From NCBI RefSeq assembly GCF_000359745.1, contig NZ_AQHN01000056.1:248001-312000 (forward strand): a stretch of 64,000 bases of DNA. The letters are read 5' to 3'. The stretch is from Rhizobium freirei PRF 81 (GTDB lineage Bacteria; Pseudomonadota; Alphaproteobacteria; Rhizobiales; Rhizobiaceae). The position numbers and the translations under genes are program-made. Of this stretch, positions 19,657 through 32,346 are shown in pieces. The notes below the pieces were generated by a model, which saw only the letters and a program-made list of their open reading frames with translations, made no database searches and was not told the DNA's origin. The number at the start of each line of letters is the position of its first letter. Position 1 is the first letter of the stretch.

Positions 19657-20919
19657 ATGGTAGAAAAACGTTTCCAGCCGCTGGCACGCGACGCCATGGC
19701 CTACGTTCTTGCCGGGGGTCGAGGCAGCCGGTTGAAGGAACTCACCGATCGCCGCGCCAAGCCGGCCGTCTACTTCGGCGGCAAGACCCGCATCATCGAT
19801 TTCGCTCTCTCCAACGCGCTCAACTCCGGTATCCGCCGCATCGGCGTCGCCACGCAGTACAAGGCGCACTCGCTGATCCGCCACATGCAGCGCGGCTGGA
19901 ACTTCTTCCGCCCGGAGCGAAACGAGAGCTTCGACATCCTGCCGGCCTCACAGCGCGTCTCGGAGACGCAGTGGTATGAAGGCACGGCTGACGCCGTCTA
20001 TCAGAACATCGACATCATCGAGCCATATGGCCCCGAATACATGGTCATCCTCGCCGGCGACCACATCTACAAGATGGACTATGAATGGATGCTGCAGCAG
20101 CACGTCGATTCCGGCGCCGAGGTTACCATCGGTTGCCTCGAAGTGCCGCGCATGGAAGCCGTGGGCTTCGGCGTCATGCATGTCAACGAGAAGGATGAGA
20201 TCATCGATTTCGTCGAGAAGCCGGCCGATCCGCCCGGCATTCCGGGCAATCCCGATTTCGCGCTCGCCTCGATGGGCATCTACGTCTTCCACACGAAATT
20301 CCTGATCGAATGCCTGAAGCGCGATGCGGCCGATCCGAATTCCAGCCGTGACTTCGGCAAGGACATCATTCCCTACATCGTCAAGAACGGTAAAGCCGTC
20401 GCCCATCGCTTCACGCAATCCTGCGTCCGCTCCGATTTCGAGCGCGAAGCCTATTGGCGCGACGTCGGCACGATCGATGCCTACTGGCAGGCCAATATCG
20501 ATCTCACCGCCGTGGTGCCGGAACTCGACATCTACGACAAGTCCTGGCCGATCTGGACCTATGCCGAAATCAGCCCGCCGGCCAAATTCGTTCATGATGA
20601 CGAGGACCGCCGCGGTTCGGCAGTTTCCTCCGTGGTCGCCGGCGATTGCATCATTTCCGGCGCCAGCCTCTACAACAGTCTGCTGTTCACCGGCGTACGT
20701 GCCAATTCCTACTCCAAATTGGAGGGAGCCGTCGTACTGCCGAGCGTAAAGGTTGGCCGCCGCGCGCAGCTCAAGAATGTCGTCATCGACCACGGTGTCA
20801 CCATTCCGGAAGGCCTGATCGTCGGTGAGGATCCGGACCTGGATGCCAAGCGTTTCCGCCGTACGGAAAGCGGCATCTGCCTGATCACCCAAACGATGAT
20901 CGACAAGCTGGATTTGTAA
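19657..20919 (+). CDS. glgC: Glucose-1-phosphate adenylyltransferase
   Basis: A 420-residue ADP-glucose pyrophosphorylase that makes the glucosyl donor for glycogen. It shows the nucleotide-binding [19 protein letters not shown] near residue 13, then [23 protein letters not shown] and [18 protein letters not shown]-terminal left-handed helix supplies allosteric contacts. A strong GGGAGG ribosome-binding site precedes the ATG at 19657; an earlier in-frame ATG-like start lies before that site. Family enzymes in alphaproteobacteria are typically controlled by glycolytic intermediates, and the N-terminal effector region looks intact. It sits three bases ahead of glgA. Confidence 0.96.
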   Translation: MVEKRFQPLARDAMAYVLAGGRGSRLKELTDRRAKPAVYFGGKTRIIDFALSNALNSGIRRIGVATQYKAHSLIRHMQRGWNFFRPERNESFDILPASQRVSETQWYEGTADAVYQNIDIIEPYGPEYMVILAGDHIYKMDYEWMLQQHVDSGAEVTIGCLEVPRMEAVGFGVMHVNEKDEIIDFVEKPADPPGIPGNPDFALASMGIYVFHTKFLIECLKRDAADPNSSRDFGKDIIPYIVKNGKAVAHRFTQSCVRSDFEREAYWRDVGTIDAYWQANIDLTAVVPELDIYDKSWPIWTYAEISPPAKFVHDDEDRRGSAVSSVVAGDCIISGASLYNSLLFTGVRANSYSKLEGAVVLPSVKVGRRAQLKNVVIDHGVTIPEGLIVGEDPDLDAKRFRRTESGICLITQTMIDKLDL

Positions 20920-20922
20920 CTT

Positions 20923-23998
<3,076 letters not shown>

Positions 23999-24015
23999 TG
24001 ATAGCGTGAGCCTAA

Positions 24016-24180
24016 GCCCCTTCGCCCCGCAAAAGCGGGGAGAAGGCGGCCAGGAGCCGCCGAACGAAGCGAGGTGGCGACTGGCCGGATGAGGGGCCCT
24101 CTCAAAATTTACCGCGACTGCACAATTCGCCGAGCGCTCTGCCCCTCACCCTAGCCCTCCCCCCGCAGCGGGGAGAGGGA
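24016..24180. repeat. Rhizobial mosaic palindromic repeat between pgm and glgX
   Basis: Two GC-rich hairpins face each other: CCTTCGCCCCGC/GCGGGGAGAAGG (24019-24046) and CCCTCCCCCCGC/GCGGGGAGAGGG (24155-24179). Between them lie the complementary ends GATGAGGGGC and GCCCCTCACCC. This resembles the intergenic mosaic elements (RIME-like) of Rhizobiaceae. It could protect the upstream mRNA or uncouple glgX from the operon. Confidence 0.8.
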
Positions 24181-24211
24181 ACACCTTGAGCCATCCGGAA
24201 AGTCTTCCTCA

Positions 24212-26182
24212 ATGTCAGAGTCCGCCACCCGCTCGCTTGGCGCCACCCTCACCGATCACGGGGTCGAATTCGCCGTCTGGTCCAGGAATGCCGAGCGGAT
24301 CGAGCTTTGTGTGTTCGATGCGGAGGGCAATAGAGAGCTCGTACGCCTGCCATTGACCCGCGATGGCGACGAGCACCGCCTGTTCGTCGAGAACGCCAAG
24401 CAAGGCATGCGCTACGGCTTGCGAGCCCATGGCGCATACGATCCCGATCATGGCCTGTGGTTCGACCCGTCCAAACTGCTGATCGATCCCTATGCCCAAG
24501 AAATCGACCGGCCGTTCCGATACGATCCGCGCCTTGCGGCTTTCGGCGAGGACACGCAGGACCTTATGCCGAAGGCGATCGTCTCGCGCAACGTTCCCGT
24601 CACTGCGGCCAAGCCGCTTTTCCAGCCCGGCGGCCTCGTCTACGAGATCGCGGTAAGGCCCTTTACCATACTGCATCCCGATGTGCCGGCGAAGCAGCGC
24701 GGCACGCTCGGCGCCCTCGCTCACCCCTCCGTCATCGCGCATCTCAAAAGGCTGCAGGTCGATGCCGTCGAGCTGATGCCGATCACCGCATGGATCGACG
24801 AACGGCACCTGCCGCCGCTCGGCCTCACCAATGGCTGGGGCTACAATCCGGTTGGCTTCATGGCACTCGACCCGCGCCTCGTGCCCGGCGGCATGAAGGA
24901 GTTGCGGGAGACAGTCGCCGCTCTTCACGCTGAAGGGATCGCCGTGATCCTCGATCTCGTCTTCAATCACACGGGCGAAAGCGACCGCCAGGGTCCGACG
25001 CTGTCATTGCGCGGTCTCGACAGCCTCACCTATTTCCGCCATCTGCCGGATCAACCCGGCACGCTCGTCAACGATACCGGGACGGGCAATACCGTCGCCT
25101 GCGACCAGCCGGCAACGCGCAGGCTGATCATCGACAGCCTGCGCCATTTCGTCCAGCATGCCGGCATCGACGGTTTCCGCTTCGATCTCGCCACGGTGGT
25201 TGGGCGCGGCAGCAAGGGCTTCGATCCGGAAAGCATGACCCTGCGCATCATGCTGGCGGACGACGTACTCAGAGATCGGATCATGATCGCCGAGCCTTGG
25301 GATATCGGCCCGGGCGGCTATCAGCTGGGGAAATTCCCCGCACCCTTCCTCGAGTGGAACGACCGAGCCCGCGATGATCTGCGCCGCTTCTGGCGAGGCA
25401 ATGCCGGCATCGGCGATCTGGCAACGGTGCTTGCAGGCTCTTCTTCCGTCTTCGGCCGCGACGGCCGCAGGCAGACGCGCAGCGTCAATTTCCTCGCCGC
25501 CCATGACGGCTTCACGCTGATGGACTTGGTTTCCTACGAGCATAAGCACAATGAGGCCAATGGCGAGCGCAATCGCGACGGCCACAACGAGAATTTCTCC
25601 TGGAACAACGGCGTCGAAGGCAAGACGGACGACCAGCAGGTCCAGCGCAGGCGCCGCAACGATATCGAAGCCATGCTGTCGACGCTCTTTGCCACGCGCG
25701 GCACGATCATGCTCACCGCCGGCGATGAAGGCGGACGCAGCCAGCAGGGCAACAACAACGCCTATTGCCAGGACAACGCCATCACCTGGACGGACTGGAC
25801 AACGCTCGACGAGGAACTGATCGGCCATACCGCCTGGCTCGCCGGCCTGCGCCGCCGCTTCTCCGTATTCGCCGACATGGACTTCTTCAATGGCGACGGC
25901 GATGTGCTGTGGTTCTCGGCGACTGGCAAGCCGATGTCCGTGCCGGATTGGGAAGCGCCGAACGCTGCCGCACTCGGCATGGCGCTCCCGACGCAGGATC
26001 GCATCTCTGGTCGGTCGACGCGGCTTGCCATATTGTTCAACCGCGCCGCCGAAGAACTTCCCATAGCACTGCCGATCTCGCAAAATGGCGGCTGGTCGCT
26101 GCTGACTGCCGCGGGCGACACGACGGCCGGTGAGAGCATCATCCTTCGCGCCCGCTCCGTCGTGTTCCTTCTGGAAGACTGA
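24212..26182 (+). CDS. glgX: Glycogen debranching enzyme GlgX
   Basis: A 656-residue GH13 isoamylase-type enzyme that hydrolyses alpha-1,6 branches of phosphorylase-limit glycogen. A CBM48-like N-terminus (GVEFAVWSRNAERIELCVFD) precedes the barrel with LDLVFNHTGE, the nucleophile DGFRFDLATV, the acid IAEPWDIGPGGYQ, and the GlgX-typical DGFTLMDLVSYEHKHNEANGE region split around residues 430-450. It lies 213 bases after pgm across a palindromic repeat with no obvious separate promoter, so it may be read through from the operon at lower level. Confidence 0.94.
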   Translation: MSESATRSLGATLTDHGVEFAVWSRNAERIELCVFDAEGNRELVRLPLTRDGDEHRLFVENAKQGMRYGLRAHGAYDPDHGLWFDPSKLLIDPYAQEIDRPFRYDPRLAAFGEDTQDLMPKAIVSRNVPVTAAKPLFQPGGLVYEIAVRPFTILHPDVPAKQRGTLGALAHPSVIAHLKRLQVDAVELMPITAWIDERHLPPLGLTNGWGYNPVGFMALDPRLVPGGMKELRETVAALHAEGIAVILDLVFNHTGESDRQGPTLSLRGLDSLTYFRHLPDQPGTLVNDTGTGNTVACDQPATRRLIIDSLRHFVQHAGIDGFRFDLATVVGRGSKGFDPESMTLRIMLADDVLRDRIMIAEPWDIGPGGYQLGKFPAPFLEWNDRARDDLRRFWRGNAGIGDLATVLAGSSSVFGRDGRRQTRSVNFLAAHDGFTLMDLVSYEHKHNEANGERNRDGHNENFSWNNGVEGKTDDQQVQRRRRNDIEAMLSTLFATRGTIMLTAGDEGGRSQQGNNNAYCQDNAITWTDWTTLDEELIGHTAWLAGLRRRFSVFADMDFFNGDGDVLWFSATGKPMSVPDWEAPNAAALGMALPTQDRISGRSTRLAILFNRAAEELPIALPISQNGGWSLLTAAGDTTAGESIILRARSVVFLLED

Positions 26183-26249
26183 TCGCAGTTGCACTTTCAT
26201 TCCCGATTCGCCAAAAGGGGTGCTGACCACACAGACTGACGAGGTTGGA

Positions 26250-26738
26250 ATGCCTGGCGAAATTTCGCTTGCTGAGATCATAAGACTTGGAGGAACGGAG
26301 ATCGGCGTCTCCGACTGGATCGCCGTTGACCAGACCATGATCGACACCTTTGCCGATGCCACGCTCGATCACCAGTTCATCCACGTCGATCCGGAGCGCG
26401 CCAGGGCGGAAACACCCTATGGCGGCACCATCGCCCACGGCTTCCTGACGCTCTCGCTGCTCTCGGCGATGAACTATAGCGGCTTGCCCAAGATCCGCGA
26501 ACAGACCATGGGCATCAATTATGGCTTCGAAAAGATCCGCTTCATGTCGCCGGTCAAATGCGGCGCGCGCGTGCGCGGCCGCTTCATGCTTGCCGAAACC
26601 CGGCTACGTGGCGCCAATATGCTGATGCTGACCTATGATGTGACCGTGGAAATCGAAAATGAGCGCAAGCCGGCGCTGACTGCGACATGGACGACCATAT
26701 CGCAGTTCGACCCGAAGGATCGGCCGGAAGAGGCTTGA
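26250..26738 (+). CDS. MaoC-family (hot-dog) dehydratase
   Basis: A 162-residue hot-dog fold protein related to (R)-specific enoyl-CoA hydratases. The hydratase-2 motif is present: ATLDHQFIHVDPERA near residue 34, with catalytic Asp and His, then TPYGGTIAHGFLTLSLLS. It could hydrate a 2-enoyl-CoA in fatty acid or polyhydroxyalkanoate metabolism; the substrate is not deducible. The ATG at 26250 is preceded by GAGG; a longer frame overlapping glgX is rejected. It lies 67 bases after glgX and converges on soxG. Confidence 0.9.
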   Translation: MPGEISLAEIIRLGGTEIGVSDWIAVDQTMIDTFADATLDHQFIHVDPERARAETPYGGTIAHGFLTLSLLSAMNYSGLPKIREQTMGINYGFEKIRFMSPVKCGARVRGRFMLAETRLRGANMLMLTYDVTVEIENERKPALTATWTTISQFDPKDRPEEA

Positions 26739-26758
26739 GTCAAGCCGGCATCGGCCTC

Positions 26759-27307
26759 TTAGAGACCAGCATCCTCCGCACCTTCGGCCAAAAGGCCGAA
26801 AGCGTAGTCGGAGAAGGAGCGCCAGACTTCGACTCGGAACGTTTCCTCATCAAGCCGCAAGATCACGACTTCCGCCTTGCCGAGCAGCGTGCGCGAGCAA
26901 GCGCCGACGGGGAATGCGCCCAACGAAACGTCCTGCGAGCAGCCGGCGGCAAGCGTCGCTTCGGCACCGGGGCCGGACACGATCACAGCGGTATTGCGAT
27001 GCGAGACATTGGTCGCCGAGTGCAACGCACCAGCCGATGCAGCCACATCGACGAGGTCTGCACCATTCTCGTCGATGACGAGCCATTCATCCGGGCCGAG
27101 CCACAGAGCGTGACGACCATTATTGCTGGCCGAGGTCTTCGGCCGGGTCGGCACTTGCAGGCCAAGCGCATGCGAAAGACCGTCAACGGAATCGGCAGGC
27201 GCGCGCAGCGAAATGCGGCTTGCGGGTGCCGCGGGTGTCAGCCGAACGGTGGCCGAGCCGCCGTGACGGCCGGAAAGCGGCAATTTGCGGGTAGCGAGAT
27301 CAGCCAT
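26759..27307 (-). CDS. soxG: Sarcosine oxidase gamma subunit
   Basis: A 182-residue subunit of heterotetrameric sarcosine oxidase. The sequence shows the family's RHALWLGPDEWLVID stretch and the SHRNTAVIVSGPGAEATLAAGCSQDVSL region, resembling a short folate-domain relative. The start at 27307 overlaps the soxA stop by eight bases, indicating translational coupling. It is the last gene of the minus-strand sox operon. The complex oxidises sarcosine to glycine, passing the methyl group to tetrahydrofolate as formaldehyde-level one-carbon units. Confidence 0.9.
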   Translation of the reverse strand: MADLATRKLPLSGRHGGSATVRLTPAAPASRISLRAPADSVDGLSHALGLQVPTRPKTSASNNGRHALWLGPDEWLVIDENGADLVDVAASAGALHSATNVSHRNTAVIVSGPGAEATLAAGCSQDVSLGAFPVGACSRTLLGKAEVVILRLDEETFRVEVWRSFSDYAFGLLAEGAEDAGL

Positions 27308-30296
27308 TGATCCGGCCTCCTTCCTTGTCAAAGAACACCAGATCCGTCACCTCGACGGCAATCGTCTTGTCGGGCATCGGCACATAGAGCGTCTTACCCA
27401 TGCGCTCGCGCCCGCCGGCAACCAGCGCGAAGGCGATGGAGCGGCCGAGATTTTCGGACCAATAGGCCGAGGTGACATGGCCGAGCATGGTCATCGGCTT
27501 CGGCTCGTTCGGATCGGCGACGATCTGCGCGCCCTCCTCCAGCACCACCTTCGGATCGCGGGTGACGAGACCGACGAGCTGCTTGCGCCCTTCCTTGACG
27601 AGATCCGGGCGCTTCAGGCCGCGAATGCCGACGAAATCGGTCTTTTTCTTGGAAACGGCCCAGGCAAGCCCGGCATCGTCGGGCGTCACCGTGCCGTCCG
27701 TATCCTGGCCGACGATGATGTAGCCCTTCTCGGCGCGAAGGACGTGCATGGTCTCGGTGCCATAGGCGCAAGCGCCCAGCGGCTCGGCGCGAGCCCAGAC
27801 GGCTTCCAGAACCGACTGGCCGTAATCGGCCGGCACGTTGATTTCATAGCCGACTTCACCGGTGAAGGAGACGCGGAACAGCCGTGCCGGCACGCCGCAA
27901 ACCTTGCACTCGGCCACGCTCATATGCGGGAAGGCCTCGTTGGACAGATCCTGACCCTCGACGAGCGGCTCGATCATCTCGCGCGCCTTAGGCCCCTGGA
28001 CGGCGATGACAGCCCATTGCTCGGTGGTCGAGGTCAGCCACACCTTCAGATGCGGGAACTCGGTCTGCAGATAGTCTTCCATATGATGCAGCACGCGCGG
28101 CGCGCCGCCAGTCGTGGTGGTCACGTGGAAGCGGTCCTCGGCCAGTCGTCCGACGACACCGTCGTCATAGACGAAGCCGTCCTCGCGGGTCATGATGCCA
28201 TAGCGGCAGCGGCCAGGCTTCAGCGTATCCCAGGCATTGGTGTAGATCAGGTTCAGGAACTCGGCCGCGTCCGGCCCGACCACTTCGATCTTGCCGAGCG
28301 TCGAGGCATCGAACACGCCGGCCACTTCGCGCGCCGTGCGGCATTCGCGATCGACGGCCTGATGCATGGTCTCGCCGGCGCGAGGATAGAACCAGGCGCG
28401 CTTCCAGTTGCCGACATCTTCGAAGATCGCGCCGTGCGCTTCTTCCCAGCCATGCATCGGCGTCTTGCGGGCGGGGTCGAAGAGCGGGCCGCGCGAATGG
28501 CTGATGAGCGTGCCGTAGGTCACAGGCGTATAGGGCGCACGGAAGGTGGTGAGGCCGACCTGCGGAATATCCTTGCCGAGCATTTCGGCTGCGATCGCCA
28601 GCCCGTGCATGTTGGAAAGCTTGCCCTGGTCGGATGCCATGCCGTTGGTGGTGAAGCGCTTGATATGCTCGATGGAATGCATGCCCTCGCGCACGGCAAG
28701 GCGAATATCCTTGGCGCAGACGTCGTGCTGGAAATCGACGAAAGCCTTCGCATTCGTGTCCGGCCCTGCCCCTTCGGCAGCACCGATCATGCCGCCGGTC
28801 CATTCGAAAGCCTGCTCGGCATGGAGCTGGATCTTCTCGCCGCCATTAGTCGCTCCGGTGGCACGCGCCATCAGCTCACCGGCGGCAAGCGATTCCTCGA
28901 TCGCCGCCTGCAGCCCGTCCGTGCCGTTGCAGGCACCGACGGAAAGGCAATCCTGAACATAGGTGCCTGGCAGGAAGCGCTGCTTCTCGGCCTCGAACTT
29001 CAGCTTGCCGCGCGATTGCGAGAACATATGGACCGATGGCGTCCATCCGGCCGAGACCAGCAGAGCGTCAATCGCGATCTTGCGCTTGGCGGAGCTGCCG
29101 TTGCGCGAAACCGTCATGGAGGAGACGCGCAGCTTGCCGGCCGTGTCGACGACGGCGTAGTCGGTCATCACCTCGATGCCGAGCCGCTTTGCCTCGGCCA
29201 GGACGGCTTCGCCCGGACGAGCGCGGCTGTCGACGATGGCAACGACCGAGACACCGGCACGCTTTAGATCGAATGCAGCCTCGTAGGCGGAATCATGCGC
29301 CGTATAGACGCCGATCTTCGCGCCGACGGCGACGCCGTAATGGTTGAGATAGGCGCGTGCGGCCGATGCGAGCATGATGCCCGGCCGGTCGTTGTTCGGA
29401 AACACCATGTGGCGTTCGATGGCGCCGGTCGCCAGGATGACGCGCTTGGTGCGGACCTGCCACAGTCGCTCGCGCGGCAGGTTGCGGCCGGGCTTCGCCA
29501 GATGGTCGGTCACCCGCTCGGCAAGGCCGAGGAAATTGTGATTGTAATAGCCGAAAGCGGTCGTGCGGGTCAGCACCTGAACATTCGGCATCGCCTTGAG
29601 CTTGGCGAGGATAGCCTGCGCCCAGTCATAGCCCTCGACACCGTCGATCTTGACGCCTGTGTCGAAACGCAGCGCCCCGCCGACTTCCGGCTGCTCGTCG
29701 CAGAGGATGACCTTGGCACCGGTTTCGGCAGCGGCGAGCGCCGCGGAAAGACCGGCGACACCGGCACCGACGACGAGAACGTCGCAATGGGCATAGCGGC
29801 TGGCGTAGTGATCCGGATCCTCTTCCGTGGGCGCGACACCAAGGCCGGCGGCGCGACGGATGAAGGGCTCATAGATGTGCTTCCAGGCCGACTTCGGCCA
29901 CATGAAGGTCTTGTAGTAGAAACCGGCCGCAAAGAACGGCGACATCAGATTGTTGACGCCGCCGATATCGAAGGCGAGCGACGGCCAGCGGTTCTGCGAC
30001 TGCGCCTTCATGCCGTCGAAGACTTCCTGGACGCTTGCGCGCACGTTCGGCTGCCTGCGCGCCGCATCGCGGGAGATGTCGAGCAGCGCATTCGGCTCTT
30101 CGGCCCCGGCTGACAGAATGCCACGCGGACGGTGATACTTGAAGGACCGGCCGACGAGATGGACGCCGTTGGCAAGCAGCGCGGAGGCGACGGTGTCGCC
30201 TTCGAGCGCTGTATAGGTCTTGCCGTCAAAAGTGAAGCGAGCGGTTCTGGCCGGCGTCAGACGTCCCTTGCCCGCGATACGATTGGCGCCGCTCAT
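27300..30296 (-). CDS. soxA: Sarcosine oxidase alpha subunit
   Basis: A 998-residue subunit with three parts. The N-terminal 2Fe-2S-like fold (RFTFDGKTYTALEGDTVASA) lacks an obvious full cysteine set. An NAD/FAD-binding domain shows CDVLVVGAGVAGLSAALAAAE near residue 172. The C-terminal aminomethyltransferase (GCV_T) folate-binding domain spans about 610-990 (GEVGYEINVPADYG). Length matches known heterotetrameric enzymes. Its ATG overlaps the soxD stop by four bases. It would act in the cytoplasm in glycine-betaine/sarcosine catabolism, consistent with a plant-associated lifestyle. Confidence 0.95.
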   Translation of the reverse strand: MSGANRIAGKGRLTPARTARFTFDGKTYTALEGDTVASALLANGVHLVGRSFKYHRPRGILSAGAEEPNALLDISRDAARRQPNVRASVQEVFDGMKAQSQNRWPSLAFDIGGVNNLMSPFFAAGFYYKTFMWPKSAWKHIYEPFIRRAAGLGVAPTEEDPDHYASRYAHCDVLVVGAGVAGLSAALAAAETGAKVILCDEQPEVGGALRFDTGVKIDGVEGYDWAQAILAKLKAMPNVQVLTRTTAFGYYNHNFLGLAERVTDHLAKPGRNLPRERLWQVRTKRVILATGAIERHMVFPNNDRPGIMLASAARAYLNHYGVAVGAKIGVYTAHDSAYEAAFDLKRAGVSVVAIVDSRARPGEAVLAEAKRLGIEVMTDYAVVDTAGKLRVSSMTVSRNGSSAKRKIAIDALLVSAGWTPSVHMFSQSRGKLKFEAEKQRFLPGTYVQDCLSVGACNGTDGLQAAIEESLAAGELMARATGATNGGEKIQLHAEQAFEWTGGMIGAAEGAGPDTNAKAFVDFQHDVCAKDIRLAVREGMHSIEHIKRFTTNGMASDQGKLSNMHGLAIAAEMLGKDIPQVGLTTFRAPYTPVTYGTLISHSRGPLFDPARKTPMHGWEEAHGAIFEDVGNWKRAWFYPRAGETMHQAVDRECRTAREVAGVFDASTLGKIEVVGPDAAEFLNLIYTNAWDTLKPGRCRYGIMTREDGFVYDDGVVGRLAEDRFHVTTTTGGAPRVLHHMEDYLQTEFPHLKVWLTSTTEQWAVIAVQGPKAREMIEPLVEGQDLSNEAFPHMSVAECKVCGVPARLFRVSFTGEVGYEINVPADYGQSVLEAVWARAEPLGACAYGTETMHVLRAEKGYIIVGQDTDGTVTPDDAGLAWAVSKKKTDFVGIRGLKRPDLVKEGRKQLVGLVTRDPKVVLEEGAQIVADPNEPKPMTMLGHVTSAYWSENLGRSIAFALVAGGRERMGKTLYVPMPDKTIAVEVTDLVFFDKEGGRING

Positions 30297-30658
30297 TCAG
30301 CTAATCCCTCTGTTTGTGCCGTCTGTTCTTGTTCGTTCTGATGCTGCGCTGCCGGCTCGGAAGTGCGCGGCAGCAGCGTCGCCGGATCCGGCTTCGGCTC
30401 GCCGGCCTTGTAGGTCCGGTAGAAATGATCGCTCACCGTGTCGCGCGCCGCATTGAAGAAGCGGCCGCAGCCATGGATGTGCCGCCAGCGCTCGAAGATC
30501 AGGCCCTTCGGATTGTCGCGCAGGAAGAAATATTCCTCGAACTCTTCATCCGAGATCCCGGCAATATTGGCCGGCCGCACGATATGCGCATCGCCGGCGT
30601 TGCGGAATTCGAGTTCCGAACGCTCTTCCTCGCAATAGGGGCAGTAAATCAGCAGCAT
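30293..30658 (-). CDS. soxD: Sarcosine oxidase delta subunit
   Basis: A 121-residue zinc-binding subunit. The metal site is visible: LIYCPYCEEERSELEF at the N-terminus (two Cys), with the later RHIHGCGRFFNAARDT supplying His and Cys. The last 30 residues are a Gln/Glu-rich tail (HQNEQEQTAQTEGLAE) longer than needed for the fold. The stop overlaps soxA by four bases, and a 15-base gap separates it from the small exported-protein gene upstream. Confidence 0.94.
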   Translation of the reverse strand: MLLIYCPYCEEERSELEFRNAGDAHIVRPANIAGISDEEFEEYFFLRDNPKGLIFERWRHIHGCGRFFNAARDTVSDHFYRTYKAGEPKPDPATLLPRTSEPAAQHQNEQEQTAQTEGLAE

Positions 30659-30673
30659 CGTTTTCTACCTGTG

Positions 30674-31093
30674 TTAAAGCTCGGAGCCCGAAAGGCTTGT
30701 GCCGGGAGGCTGGGCGCAGAGCCGCCGTCCCATGGTGACGAAAGGTGTTACGCGCTTCAAAAGCGCCTCCAGCGATCCATAGGGTTTCAGCACGTTGGTC
30801 ATTCCCAGATTGACCATGCTCATGCCCAGCAGATCCGTATCCAGTACGAAAGCCCTTGATGCTTCCGGCGTCTGCTTCGGCACGAAATAAACTTCCGGCT
30901 TGTTCAGCACTTTGGCACAGAGAAGCGTTCCGCTTTCGGCCACGAAAGGCCAATCCGTTTCGTTCTGCGCTTTATGGATCACCTGCATGCGAAAATCCTT
31001 GACCCCTGGCAAGAGATCGCTGACCTCGGTCGCGACCCTTCCCGCTGGCAGCAAAAGCCCTGCCGCAAGAACGATCCCGACCGCCGTCGGCAT
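30674..31093 (-). CDS. Small exported protein (YebY/DUF2511-like) inserted in the sox operon
   Basis: A 139-residue protein with an N-terminal hydrophobic signal (MPTAVGIVLAAGLLLPAG) and a mature domain containing ETDWPFVAESGTLLCAKVL, EVYFV and GRRLCAQP. The pattern of a W-P-F near a Cys, a YFV strand and a late second Cys resembles the YebY/DUF2511 family; this is by-eye similarity only. Its ATG overlaps the soxB stop by four bases, and its stop is 15 bases before soxD, so it is a true operon member. The other sox products are cytoplasmic, so a periplasmic partner is unexpected. The function is unknown. Confidence 0.8.
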   Translation of the reverse strand: MPTAVGIVLAAGLLLPAGRVATEVSDLLPGVKDFRMQVIHKAQNETDWPFVAESGTLLCAKVLNKPEVYFVPKQTPEASRAFVLDTDLLGMSMVNLGMTNVLKPYGSLEALLKRVTPFVTMGRRLCAQPPGTSLSGSEL

Positions 31094-32346
31094 CAGTGCG
31101 CCACGGCAGCAGCTGCCGCTTCATCGATCAGACGGCCGGTGCGGAAACGATCCAGATTAAGTCCGGCATTGAACCGATGCGGCTCGTCGCGGGCGATGAG
31201 ATGCGCAAACAGATTGGCCGAACCCGGCGTCGCCTTGAAACCGCCCGTGCCCCAGCCGCAATTGACATAGAGACCCGGCACCGGCGTCTTCGACTGGATC
31301 GCCGAACGGTCCGGCGTGTTGTCGACGATGCCACCCCAGGAGCGCATCATCTTGACGCGGCGGAACATCGGGAAGAGCTCGCAGATCGCATCCAGCGTAT
31401 GCGTGATGATCTGCAGACCGCCGGTCTGGCTATAGGAGTTGTACTGGTCCGTGCCAGCGCCGATGACGAGCTCACCCTTGTCGGACTGCGAGATATAGGC
31501 ATGCACCGTGTTCGACATCACGACACAAGGGAAGATCGGCTTCAGCGGCTCGGAGACGAGCGCCTGCAGCGGGCTCGACTGCAGCGGCACGCGCACGCCC
31601 GCCATCTGCATGACGACGGTGGTATGGCCGGCCGCGGAAACGCCGACCTTCTTGGCGCCGATGAAGCCCTTGCTCGTTTCGACGCCCGTCACACGGCCAT
31701 CCGGGCCGCGGCGAATACCGGTCACTTCGCAATTCTGGATGATGTGCACACCGCGATCGGAAGCGGCGCGGGCAAAGCCCCAGGCAACCGCATCGTGCCG
31801 CGCCGTCCCGCCACGACGCTGCAGGGCCGCGCCGTTGATCGGATAGCGCGCCGTCTTGGAAATATCGAGCGGCGGACAATAAGCCTTGGCCTGCTCCGGC
31901 GTCAGCCATTCATTGTCGATGCCGTAGAGGCGGTTGGCATGGATATGCCGCTTGAAGGACTGCTGGTCGTGCACATTGTGCGACAGCATCATCACGCCGC
32001 GCGGGGAGTACATGACATTGTAGTTGAGATCCTGAGACAGCCCCTCCCAGAGCTTCATCGAATGCTCGTAGATGTGCATGCTCTCTTCATAGAGATAGTT
32101 CGAGCGGATGATGGTCGTGTTGCGGCCGGTATTGCCGCCGCCGAGCCAGCCCTTTTCGATCACGGCGACATTGGTGATGCCATGCTCCTTGGCGAGGTAG
32201 TAGGCCGCGCCCAGGCCGTGACCGCCGGCGCCGACGATAATGACGTCATACTCCTTGCGCGGCTCCGGCGAGGTCCATTGAGCCTCCCAGCCCTTGTGAG
32301 CCCGCATCGCTTCCCGTGCCACGGCAAAAACCGAGTATTTACGCAT
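31093..32346 (-). CDS. soxB: Sarcosine oxidase beta subunit
   Basis: A 417-residue flavoprotein of the D-amino-acid-oxidase fold, the catalytic subunit. It has the dinucleotide motif DVIIVGAGGHGLGAAYYLA near residue 34 and WLGGGNTGRNTTIIRSNYL shortly after. The C-terminus has GGIVDNTPDRSAI and NCGWGTGGFKATPGSANLFAHLI. The start ATG at 32346 is preceded by AAGGAG. It is the first gene of the operon soxB, small exported protein, soxD, soxA, soxG. No sox regulator lies upstream in the window. Confidence 0.96.
   Translation of the reverse strand: MRKYSVFAVAREAMRAHKGWEAQWTSPEPRKEYDVIIVGAGGHGLGAAYYLAKEHGITNVAVIEKGWLGGGNTGRNTTIIRSNYLYEESMHIYEHSMKLWEGLSQDLNYNVMYSPRGVMMLSHNVHDQQSFKRHIHANRLYGIDNEWLTPEQAKAYCPPLDISKTARYPINGAALQRRGGTARHDAVAWGFARAASDRGVHIIQNCEVTGIRRGPDGRVTGVETSKGFIGAKKVGVSAAGHTTVVMQMAGVRVPLQSSPLQALVSEPLKPIFPCVVMSNTVHAYISQSDKGELVIGAGTDQYNSYSQTGGLQIITHTLDAICELFPMFRRVKMMRSWGGIVDNTPDRSAIQSKTPVPGLYVNCGWGTGGFKATPGSANLFAHLIARDEPHRFNAGLNLDRFRTGRLIDEAAAAAVAH

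Noticed and set aside
27285-29267. Plus-strand frame of 660 codons across soxG and soxA
   Set aside because: It is antisense to confidently identified sarcosine oxidase subunits and has no ribosome-binding site or motif.
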